From Variovorax sp. (GTDB lineage: Bacteria > Pseudomonadota > Gammaproteobacteria > Burkholderiales > Burkholderiaceae_C), in assembly GCA_028292835.1 (NCBI GenBank), contig JAQGLP010000237.1:1-5226 (forward strand): a DNA stretch of 5,226 bases, in the 5' to 3' direction. Each line of letters opens with the position of its first letter. Within the stretch, counting starts at the first letter, position 1. The notes beneath the pieces were generated by a model, which was not told the origin of the DNA, searched no databases, and saw only the letters and a program-made list of their open reading frames with translations. Position numbers and translations under genes: made by a program. This document shows positions 1 through 5,226 of this stretch, one piece after another.

Positions 1-1
1 C

Positions 2-550
2 GGCGGGTTTGTCGGCGCGCGCAATTTCGACGACACCATTTTCAAGACCAACCTCGAAGCGGCGCAAGCCATCGCACGGCAATTGCGCTTGCGCAACCTG
101 GGCGGCATCGTATTGGTCGACTTCATCGACATGGCGCGCGCCGACCACTGCGAGGCGGTACTGGCCGAACTGCGCAAGCAGCTGGCGCGCGACCGCGTCA
201 AGACCACGGCCAGCGGCTTCTCGCAGCTCGGCCTGGTCGAGATGACCCGCAAGCGCACCCGCGAGTCGCTGGCCCACATGCTGTGCGAGCCGTGCGCCGC
301 ATGCGGCGGGCAGGGCATCGTCAAGACCGCGCGCAGCGTCGCCTACGAGGTGCTGCGCGAGATCCTGCGCGAGGCCCGGCAGTTCACGCCGCGCGAATTC
401 CGCATCGTTTCCTCGCCGCAGGTGATCGAGCTGTTCCTGGACGAGGAAAGCCGCCACCTGGCCGGTCTGAGCGACTTCATCGGCAAGCCGATCTCGCTGC
501 GCGCCGAGCCGGCGATGGGGCAGGGGCAGTACGACATCGTGTTGCTATAG
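2..550 (+). CDS. rng: Ribonuclease G, C-terminal part (5' end outside window)
   Basis: RNase G is a cytoplasmic, metal-dependent endoribonuclease of the RNase E/G family. It matures the 5' end of 16S rRNA and takes part in mRNA decay. The frame is open from base 2 and ends at TAG 548-550, giving 182 visible residues, roughly the last third of a protein of about 490 residues. The visible part starts with GGFVGARNFDDTIFKTN and continues through LRLRNLGG and VDFIDM. The aspartates of VDFIDM (codons at 119-121 and 128-130) lie in the DNase I-like catalytic subdomain, where the family binds its catalytic metal. Next come DRVKT, the LVEMTRKRTRESL helix, and the zinc-link region CEPCAACGGQG (codons 284-316). 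The ending QYDIVLL matches the short RNase G tail, with no long RNase E-type scaffold. It converges on msbA. RNase E is unlikely because of the compact C-terminus. Confidence 0.95.
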   Translation, partial: GGFVGARNFDDTIFKTNLEAAQAIARQLRLRNLGGIVLVDFIDMARADHCEAVLAELRKQLARDRVKTTASGFSQLGLVEMTRKRTRESLAHMLCEPCAACGGQGIVKTARSVAYEVLREILREARQFTPREFRIVSSPQVIELFLDEESRHLAGLSDFIGKPISLRAEPAMGQGQYDIVLL

Positions 551-675
551 CTCGCCCCCAGGCTTCGCGCACTTCGTGTCGCTTGGCCTAACCCCCGGCC
601 GAGGGCGGGCCGGCCGCTTCGGGCGGCCGGGCGCGGCGGTTCCCCTTGGAATGTGTCAGTGCTTGGCAAAAGAGT
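551..675. other. Convergent intergenic region, possible dispersed intergenic repeat
   Basis: This 125-bp gap lies between the 3' ends of rng and msbA. It contains a segment (about 553-585, with the core GGCTTCGCGCACTTCGTGTC at 571-590 by nearest alignment) followed by GC-rich inverted sequence. From memory this resembles intergenic filler found many times in Comamonadaceae genomes. That is recollection and not a search result. I see no coding frame here that is more than a shadow. Confidence 0.3.
610..630. terminator. GC-rich hairpin between convergent rng and msbA
   Basis: CCGGCCGC (610-617) pairs perfectly with GCGGCCGG (623-630) around the 5-nt loop TTCGG. It sits 60 bp past the rng stop and about 46 bp past the msbA stop, where a bidirectional terminator would be expected. 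No T-tract follows on either strand, so it is not a textbook Rho-independent terminator. It could instead be a 3'-end stabilising structure or part of a dispersed repeat. Confidence 0.4.
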
Positions 676-2460
676 TCAAAGCGTCGCGGGCAGGCCTTCG
701 GGCGTGCCGCGCACCGCATTCGCCTGCAGCCGCGCATAGAGCCCGTCCAGCGCCATCAGGCGCGCGTGGCTGCCCTGCTCGGCGATGCGTCCGTGTTCCA
801 TCACGACGATGCGGTCGGCATGCTGGATGGTCGAGAGGCGGTGCGCGACGATCAGCGTGGTGCGCCCCTTCATGAGCCGCTGCAGCGCCTCCTGGATGAG
901 CCGCTCCGATTCGGTGTCGAGCGCCGACGTGGCCTCGTCGAGCAGCAGGATGGGCGCGTCCTTGTAGAGTGCGCGCGCGATCGCGAGGCGTTGGCGCTGT
1001 CCGCCCGAGAGCTCGACGGCGTTGTGCCCCAGCAGGGTGTCGAGGCCCGCCGACAGGCTCTCGACATGCCGGCGCAGGTTGGCGGCCTCCACGCAGCGCG
1101 CCACGCGCTCGCGCTCGACGGGGGCGCCGAGCGCCACGTTGGCCGCCAGCGTGTCGTTGAGCATCACGACATCCTGGCTCACCATGGCGAACTGCGAGCG
1201 CAGGCTGGGCAGGCGCCATTGCGCCAGGTCGTGCCCGTCGAGCAGGATGCGGCCGGCGCTCGGCAGCACGAAGCGCGGCAGCAGGTTGACCAGCGTCGTC
1301 TTGCCCGAGCCCGAAGGTCCGACGAAGGCCACCACCTCGCCCGGCGCGATCGCCAGGTCGATGCCGTCGAGCGCGGGCGCTGTATCGTCGCCCCGGTAGC
1401 TGACGCTCACCCCGCGCAGCTCGATGCGGCCCGCGGCCCGGTCCAGCGCGAAGCTGCCCTGCGCCTCGGACGCCACATCGTCCACCAGGCCCAGGCCACG
1501 TTCCAGCGCGGCCAGGCCGCGCGTGATGGGATTGGCGACCTCGGCCAGCCGCCGGATCGGCGCGATCAGCATCAGCATGGCAGTGATGTAGGCGACGAAG
1601 CCGCCCACGGTCAGCCCCTGCTCGCCGCTTTGCCACAGCGCGATCATCACCACCGCCGACAGGGCGCCGGCCGCCAGCAGTTGCGTCAGCGGCGTCATCG
1701 CCGCCGATGCGATGGTGGACTTGACCGCCAGCCGGTTCAGGTTGTGGCTCAGGCGCTCGAAGCGCGCCGCCTGCGACGCCTCGGCGCCGTGCAGGCGCAC
1801 CATCCGATGCGCGAGCACGTTTTCCTCGACCACATAGGCCAGTTCGTCGGTGGCCTGCTGGCCCAGCCGGGTCAGGTGGTAGAGCCGCTTGGAGAGCGTC
1901 TTCATGATCCACGACACCCCCGGCACCAGCAGCGCCACGATCAGCGTCAGCTTCCAGTTCAGGTAGACCAGGTAGGCCAGCAGCGCCACCAGCGTGAAGC
2001 CGTCGCGCGACAGCCCCAGCAGCGCCTGCACCAGCAGCATGGCGCCGGTCTGCACCTCGTAGACCACGGTGTTCGACAGCGCACTGGCCGACTGGCGCGA
2101 GAACAGCGCCAGCTCGGCCGCCAGCACGCGCTCGAACAGCACGCGCCGAAGGCGCTGCATGCCCTCGTTGGCGATGCGCGCCAGCGCGTACTGCGAGATG
2201 AACTGCGCCAGCCCGCGCACCGCGAACAGCGCGATGATGGTGGCCGGCACGGTCCAGAGGGCCAGCTGGCCGCTCGAAAATCCGCGGTCGAGCAGCGGTT
2301 TCAGCAGGGCCGGCATCAGGGGTTCGGTCAGGGCGGCGACCAGCGCGGTGACGAGCGCGACCGCCCACCAGCGCCTGGAGCTTCCGAACCAGGCCATGAG
2401 CCGGCGCACGCGGCTCATGAGAGGCGCGCGGGGTGTCGCCTCGGCGGGAAAAGTGGGCAT
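676..2460 (-). CDS. msbA: Lipid A / LPS export ABC transporter MsbA
   Basis: MsbA is a homodimeric inner-membrane half-transporter that uses ATP to flip lipid A-core from the inner to the outer leaflet, feeding the Lpt pathway. The chosen start (ATG at 2460, MPTFPAEATP) gives 594 residues, close to the usual size of about 580-600. The frame extends 16 codons further upstream to 2508, but that extension reads across a probable promoter. Hydrophobic segments lie near residues 31-52, 67-90, 155-185 and 265-305, as expected for a fused membrane/ATPase half-transporter. The ATPase domain is intact: Walker A GPSGSGKT (381-388), Q-loop glutamine 429, signature LSGGQ (484-488), Walker B ILLLDE (504-509), D-loop SALD (512-515) and switch histidine 540 in IVAHR. 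The stop is TGA at 676-678. It is transcribed alone here, divergent from tolB and convergent with rng. Another type I exporter of this family is possible, but MsbA fits best. Confidence 0.93.
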   Translation of the reverse strand: MPTFPAEATPRAPLMSRVRRLMAWFGSSRRWWAVALVTALVAALTEPLMPALLKPLLDRGFSSGQLALWTVPATIIALFAVRGLAQFISQYALARIANEGMQRLRRVLFERVLAAELALFSRQSASALSNTVVYEVQTGAMLLVQALLGLSRDGFTLVALLAYLVYLNWKLTLIVALLVPGVSWIMKTLSKRLYHLTRLGQQATDELAYVVEENVLAHRMVRLHGAEASQAARFERLSHNLNRLAVKSTIASAAMTPLTQLLAAGALSAVVMIALWQSGEQGLTVGGFVAYITAMLMLIAPIRRLAEVANPITRGLAALERGLGLVDDVASEAQGSFALDRAAGRIELRGVSVSYRGDDTAPALDGIDLAIAPGEVVAFVGPSGSGKTTLVNLLPRFVLPSAGRILLDGHDLAQWRLPSLRSQFAMVSQDVVMLNDTLAANVALGAPVERERVARCVEAANLRRHVESLSAGLDTLLGHNAVELSGGQRQRLAIARALYKDAPILLLDEATSALDTESERLIQEALQRLMKGRTTLIVAHRLSTIQHADRIVVMEHGRIAEQGSHARLMALDGLYARLQANAVRGTPEGLPATL

Positions 2461-2468
2461 GGGCGCGA

Positions 2469-2474
2469 ATTCTA
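2469..2474 (-). promoter_or_regulatory. Probable -10 box of the msbA promoter
   Basis: On the minus strand TAGAAT (reading 2474 to 2469) matches the sigma-70 -10 consensus at five of six positions. It ends 8 nt before the chosen msbA ATG. A start of transcription about 7 nt downstream would fall at or within two bases of the ATG. No good -35 hexamer is visible at 16-18 bp spacing, and no Shine-Dalgarno precedes the ATG. Confidence 0.45.
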
Positions 2475-2534
2475 CGGATGCCTGCCGCTGTGGAAGCAGG
2501 CCGTGCATTCACGTTTGGTGACGTGGCGATGGTT

Positions 2535-2551
2535 GCAATGTGTACCATTGC
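2535..2551. promoter_or_regulatory. Perfect 6-bp inverted repeat, candidate operator or leader hairpin
   Basis: GCAATG (2535-2540) and CATTGC (2546-2551) form a perfect dyad around TGTAC. It is the most regular element of the divergent msbA-tolB gap, 43 bp before the tolB ATG and 75 bp from the msbA ATG. It could be a repressor or activator half-site pair, or a hairpin in the tolB leader. A perfect 6-bp dyad in a gap of about 130 bp is not rare by chance, so confidence is low. Confidence 0.3.
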
Positions 2552-2564
2552 GCCTCGCTCCGAT

Positions 2565-2570
2565 GGGAGG
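2565..2570 (+). promoter_or_regulatory. Shine-Dalgarno-like GGGAGG upstream of tolB, at an odd distance
   Basis: GGGAGG is the only strong purine-rich ribosome-binding-like site before tolB. It ends 23 nt before the chosen ATG (2594), which is too far for normal initiation. It is ideally spaced (7 nt) from a GTG at 2578, but that GTG is not in the tolB frame. Nearby CTCC (2558-2561) can pair with GGAG (2566-2569) and could mask it. Confidence 0.3.
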
Positions 2571-2593
2571 CACTCGCGTGCCCGCTGAACCGC

Positions 2594-3910
2594 ATGAACA
2601 AGCCGACATCCGTTTTTTCCCTGCCATCTTCACTTTCCTCTCCTGCTCGCCGCAGTCTCATTGCGGCTCTTGCCGCGTCTCCGATGATTCCCGCGCTGGC
2701 CCAGTTCCGGGTCGAAGTGTCGGGGGTCGGGTTGACCCAGCTGCCGATTGCCCTGGTGCCTTTCAAGGGGCAGGACGCGTCGCCGCAGAAGATTTCCGCC
2801 ATCGTGCAGGCCGACCTCGAGCGCAGCGGCCAGTTTCGCGGTGTCGATGCATCCGGCCAGGCGCTCGACGAGAACTCACGCCCCGACCTCAGCCTGTGGC
2901 GCCAGCGCACGGCCGACTCGCTCGTCGCGGGCGGGGTGGCGCGCACCGGCGATGGCCGCTACGACGTGCGCTTCCGGCTGTGGGACGTGGTGCGCGGCCA
3001 GGATCTCGGCGGCCAGAGCTATACCGTGCCGCAGGGCGACCTGCGCCTGGCGGCGCACCGCATCTCGGACTATGCCTACGAGAAGCTGACCGGAGAAAAA
3101 GGCATTTTTTCGACCCGCATCGCCTACGTCACCAAAAGCGGCCGCCGCCATACGCTGTGGGTGGCCGATGCCGATGGCGAAAATGCCCAGTCGGCCCTGT
3201 CCAGTCCGGAGCCCATCATCTCGCCGGTCTGGTCGTCGAACGGCTCCCAGCTGGCCTACGTGTCGTTCGAATCGCGCAAACCCGTCATCTACGTGCATGA
3301 CGTGGCCACGGGCCAGCGTCGCCTGCTGGCCAACTTCCGCGGCTCGAACAGCGCGCCGGCCTGGGCGCCGGACGGCCGCACGCTCGCCGTGACGCTCAGC
3401 CGTGACGGCGGCTCGCAGCTCTACACCATCGCGGCCAGCGGTGGCGAGCCGCGCCGGCTGACGCAAAGCGCCAGCATCGACACCGAGCCGGCTTTCTCCG
3501 CGGACGGCCGCACCCTTTACTTCGTGAGCGATCGCGGCGGCGCTCCGCAGATCTACCGCATGCCGGCCGATGGCGGCAATCCGGAGCGTGTGACCTTCAG
3601 CGGGACTTACAACATTTCACCTTCCGTCAGCGCCGACGGACGGTGGTTGGCCTACATCTCGCGTGTGGGCGGTGCCTTCAAACTGCACGTGATGGACTTG
3701 GGGGGTGGCAATGTTTCCGCCATCACCGACACTACGGCGGACGAGCGGCCCAGCTTTGCGCCCAACAGCAAGCTGATCGTCTACGCAACGCAGTTGCAGG
3801 GCCGCGAAGCCCTCATGACGACCACGCTCGACGGCAAGATCAAGGCGCGTCTGGCGGGGCAGGCCGGGGATATCCGGGAACCGAACTGGGGTCCGTTCCA
3901 GAAGCAATGA
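2594..3910 (+). CDS. tolB: Tol-Pal system periplasmic beta-propeller TolB
   Basis: TolB is a periplasmic protein that binds Pal and, through its N-terminus, TolA. It lets the Tol-Pal machine constrict and stabilise the outer membrane during division. From ATG 2594 the product has 438 residues, compared with about 430 in E. coli. The frame runs back to a GTG at 2540, but MNKPTSVF gives the sensible export signal: arginines 19-20, a hydrophobic stretch at about 21-34, and an ALA/QF cleavage site after residue 36. The mature protein starts QFRVEVSGVGLTQLPIALVP, followed by the N-terminal TolB domain (to about 180). Then come five recognisable PD40-type propeller repeats near 209-224 (ISPVWSSNGSQLAYVS), 254-268, 298-316, 342-357 and 385-399. 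The C-terminus is IREPNWGPFQKQ. It leads an operon with pal and cpoB. The ribosome-binding site for this start is poor, so the exact N-terminus is less certain than the identity. Confidence 0.96.
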   Translation: MNKPTSVFSLPSSLSSPARRSLIAALAASPMIPALAQFRVEVSGVGLTQLPIALVPFKGQDASPQKISAIVQADLERSGQFRGVDASGQALDENSRPDLSLWRQRTADSLVAGGVARTGDGRYDVRFRLWDVVRGQDLGGQSYTVPQGDLRLAAHRISDYAYEKLTGEKGIFSTRIAYVTKSGRRHTLWVADADGENAQSALSSPEPIISPVWSSNGSQLAYVSFESRKPVIYVHDVATGQRRLLANFRGSNSAPAWAPDGRTLAVTLSRDGGSQLYTIAASGGEPRRLTQSASIDTEPAFSADGRTLYFVSDRGGAPQIYRMPADGGNPERVTFSGTYNISPSVSADGRWLAYISRVGGAFKLHVMDLGGGNVSAITDTTADERPSFAPNSKLIVYATQLQGREALMTTTLDGKIKARLAGQAGDIREPNWGPFQKQ

Positions 3911-3917
3911 TTCACTT

Positions 3918-3923
3918 GAGGAG
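3918..3923 (+). promoter_or_regulatory. Ribosome binding site of pal, serving two in-frame ATGs
   Basis: GAGGAG in the 16-nt tolB-pal gap is a clear Shine-Dalgarno. It ends 3 nt before the ATG at 3927 and 9 nt before a second in-frame ATG at 3933. The second has the more usual spacing, so the real Pal start may be two codons downstream of the annotated one. The signal peptide works either way. Confidence 0.7.
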
Positions 3924-3926
3924 TTC

Positions 3927-4463
3927 ATGAATATGTTGAAACGCAGTATTTTTGCCCTGGCAGTTGTCACGGCCATCGCCGGCTGTTCGTCCGGCACCAA
4001 GCTCAACGACGTCCCGGTCGTGGACCGCGGGGCGACAGCCCAGGGCGGCGCGGGGGCGGGTGCCGGAGGCGCCGCCAGCGGCGTGGCACCGGTCACCATC
4101 GACCCCACGGCGCAGAACGCGGCCGGCCCGGTCGGTGTTGCGCGCATCGTCTACTTTGACTACGACAGCTACAGCATCAAGCCGGACTACCAGTCGCTGA
4201 TCGATGGCAACGCCCGCTTCCTCAAAGCCAACTCGCAGCGCCGCGTGGCGCTCGAAGGGCATACCGACGAGCGCGGCGGCCGCGAATACAACCTCGCGCT
4301 CGGCCAGAAGCGCGCCGAAGCCGTGCGCCGCGCGCTGGGCCTGCTGGGCGTCAACGATTCGCAGCTCGAAGCCGTGAGTTTCGGCAAGGAAAAGCCGGCC
4401 GTTCCCGGCAGTGGCGAGGATGTATGGGCCCAGAACCGCCGCGTCGAGATCAACTACCGTTGA
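3927..4463 (+). CDS. pal: Peptidoglycan-associated lipoprotein Pal
   Basis: Pal is an outer-membrane lipoprotein that grips peptidoglycan and is handed between TolB and the cell wall, tethering the outer membrane during division. The product is 178 residues (176 if the ATG at 3933 is used). The signal peptide (MNMLKRSIFALAVVTAIAG) ends in the lipobox IAGC, so Cys20 is the predicted lipidated residue. Serine at the next position is compatible with Lol export to the outer membrane. A flexible Gly/Ala-rich tether (about 36-52, GGAGAGAGGAASG) follows. The OmpA-like peptidoglycan-binding domain spans about 72-178: VYFDYDSYSIKPDY, EGHTDERGGREYN (110-122, the region that holds meso-diaminopimelate in the family), LALGQKRAEAV, and NRRVEINYR at the C-terminus. 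It follows tolB by 16 nt and its TGA overlaps the cpoB ATG, so the three are probably co-transcribed. Confidence 0.97.
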   Translation: MNMLKRSIFALAVVTAIAGCSSGTKLNDVPVVDRGATAQGGAGAGAGGAASGVAPVTIDPTAQNAAGPVGVARIVYFDYDSYSIKPDYQSLIDGNARFLKANSQRRVALEGHTDERGGREYNLALGQKRAEAVRRALGLLGVNDSQLEAVSFGKEKPAVPGSGEDVWAQNRRVEINYR

Positions 4464-5226
4464 TGAAGCGCCCTGATCCGACGCACCGTCAGCCAGCCCG
4501 CCGCTTGCGGACAGGCTGGCGCGCCTGCGCGGCGATGCTGCTGCTCGGCAGCTCGCTTGCCACGCACGCGGCGCTGTTCGAGGACGATGAAGCAAGGCGC
4601 GCCATTCTGGACTTGCGCCAGCGCGTCGAGACGATTCGCACGCAGTCCGATGCGACCAACCAGCGGCTGGCTGAAGAAAACGCACAGCTGCGCCGCAGCC
4701 TGCTCGACCTGCAAAATCAGATCGAGGCAGTGCGCGGCGACCTGTCGCGCATGACCGGCCAGAACGAGCAACTCACGCGCACGCTCTCCGAACTGCAGCA
4801 GCAGCAAAAGGATGTCGACGAGCGCCTGAAGAAGAACGAGCCCGGCAAGGTCGCGGTCGATGGCCGGGAATTCAATGCCGAGGCGCGTGAAAAAACCGAT
4901 TTCGATGCCGCCCTCGCGGTATTCCGCAGCGGTCAGTTCGCGCAGGCGCAGACGGCGTTTGCCGAGTTCGTCAAGCGCTATCCGCAGAGCGGCTACAACC
5001 CGTCGGCGCTGTTCTGGCTGGGCAACGCGCAGTACGCCACCAAGAACTACACCGAAGCGATCACCAACTTCCGCTCCATGCTGTCGCTGGCGCCCGATCA
5101 TGCGAAGGCGCCCGAGGCGGTGCTGTCCATCGCGAATTGCCAGATCGAACTGAAGGACCTGCGTGCCGCGCGTCGCACGCTGGAGGATCTGGCCAAGGCC
5201 TATCCGCAGTCGGAAGCCGCCCAGGC
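4463..5226 (+). CDS. cpoB: Cell division coordinator CpoB (YbgF), 3' end outside window
   Basis: CpoB is a periplasmic protein. In E. coli it binds TolA and the PBP1B-LpoB synthase and links septal peptidoglycan synthesis to outer-membrane constriction. The ATG at 4463 overlaps the pal stop (ATGA), implying translational coupling. The frame stays open to the window end: 254 complete codons plus two bases, with about 10-20 residues missing by comparison with the roughly 260-residue family. A basic N-terminus and hydrophobic segment (residues 21-33) lead to a THA/AL signal-peptidase site after residue 36. Residues about 43-125 form a heptad-rich, Gln/Glu/Arg/Leu coiled coil, the trimerisation domain. 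Residues about 145-254 carry three TPR-like repeats: TDFDAALAVFRSGQFAQA, NPSALFWLGNAQYATKNYTE and APEAVLSIANCQIELKD, with YPQS motifs at 173-176 and 247-250. No frameshift is seen. Confidence 0.95.
   Translation, partial: MKRPDPTHRQPARRLRTGWRACAAMLLLGSSLATHAALFEDDEARRAILDLRQRVETIRTQSDATNQRLAEENAQLRRSLLDLQNQIEAVRGDLSRMTGQNEQLTRTLSELQQQQKDVDERLKKNEPGKVAVDGREFNAEAREKTDFDAALAVFRSGQFAQAQTAFAEFVKRYPQSGYNPSALFWLGNAQYATKNYTEAITNFRSMLSLAPDHAKAPEAVLSIANCQIELKDLRAARRTLEDLAKAYPQSEAAQ

Larger units (their letters stand above)
2461..2593. other. Divergent msbA-tolB regulatory gap
   Basis: These 133 bp must hold the promoters of msbA (-) and of the tolB-pal-cpoB operon (+). The msbA -10 candidate is at 2469-2474. 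No convincing tolB promoter stands out. TACCAT (2543-2548), preceded by TG, matches the -10 at four positions but has no good -35. Four short dyads run in series: GCCTGC/GCAGGC (2480-2485/2496-2501), CACGT/ACGTG (2510-2514/2521-2525), GCAATG/CATTGC (2535-2540/2546-2551) and GCCTC/GAGGC (2552-2556/2567-2571). Confidence 0.5.

Noticed and set aside
2461..2508. Upstream ATG start for msbA adding 16 residues.
   Set aside because: The extension covers the TAGAAT promoter element, and the 594-residue form already matches the family length. I keep it as a minor alternative.
656..2548. A 630-codon minus-strand frame overlapping msbA.
   Set aside because: It is the out-of-frame shadow of msbA, with Arg/Ala/Gly-rich translation. 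The MsbA frame carries Walker A, signature and Walker B motifs.
2540..2593. Upstream GTG start for tolB adding 18 residues.
   Set aside because: The extension adds sequence before an otherwise complete signal peptide, has no ribosome-binding site, and overlaps the dyad and -10-like element.
646..3300. An 884-codon open frame on the + strand running antisense through msbA, the gap and into tolB.
   Set aside because: Its product is Arg/Gln/His-rich low-quality sequence typical of GC-rich antisense frames. It runs opposite a complete MsbA with all ABC motifs and out of frame with TolB. It has no recognisable domain.
2876..3466. Minus-strand open frame inside tolB.
   Set aside because: It is antisense to well-conserved TolB propeller repeats, with no domain or ribosome-binding site of its own.
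4056..4082. Gly/Ala-rich repetitive codons in pal as a possible repeat insertion.
   Set aside because: A low-complexity tether between the lipid anchor and the OmpA-like domain is normal for Pal. The frame is intact.
3912..5101. Minus-strand frames opposite pal and cpoB (3912-4685 and 4454-5101).
   Set aside because: They mirror genuine Pal and CpoB coding sequence. Long antisense frames are common at this GC content.

Overview
This is a GC-rich chromosomal window with housekeeping cell-envelope genes. The protein sequences (RNase G tail, MsbA, and especially TolB and CpoB) look betaproteobacterial. Most likely this is a member of the Burkholderiales, probably Comamonadaceae-like (Acidovorax/Variovorax relatives). 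That placement is recalled from protein style and from a familiar intergenic sequence, not from a search. I see no phage, plasmid, transposon, CRISPR or RNA-gene signature.

Layout. Positions 2-550 (+) hold the C-terminal part of ribonuclease G (rng), cut by the left edge. Positions 551-675 are a convergent intergenic stretch with a strong GC hairpin, and may be a dispersed intergenic repeat. Positions 676-2460 (-) hold a complete msbA, the lipid A/lipopolysaccharide flippase of the inner membrane. Positions 2461-2593 are a divergent regulatory gap with a probable msbA promoter and several short inverted repeats. Positions 2594-3910 (+) hold tolB, 3927-4463 pal, and 4463-5226 cpoB (ybgF), which is cut by the right edge after 254 codons and lacks only a short C-terminus.

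How the genes work together. tolB, pal and cpoB form a tight operon: a 16-nt gap, then a stop/start overlap. They encode the periplasmic and outer-membrane half of the Tol-Pal machine. TolB is the periplasmic beta-propeller, Pal is the peptidoglycan-binding outer-membrane lipoprotein, and CpoB is the coiled-coil/TPR coordinator of septal wall synthesis and outer-membrane constriction. The inner-membrane half (tolQ, tolR, tolA), which often lies directly upstream of tolB, is absent here; a divergent msbA takes that place. MsbA supplies the outer membrane with lipid A, so msbA and tolB share a divergent control region and an envelope theme. RNase G belongs to RNA maturation and decay and is only a neighbour.

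I found no convincing undescribed system. The points most worth a second look are regulatory: the dyads between msbA and tolB, a possibly leaderless msbA transcript, an unresolved tolB start, and the separation of tolB-pal-cpoB from tolQRA.
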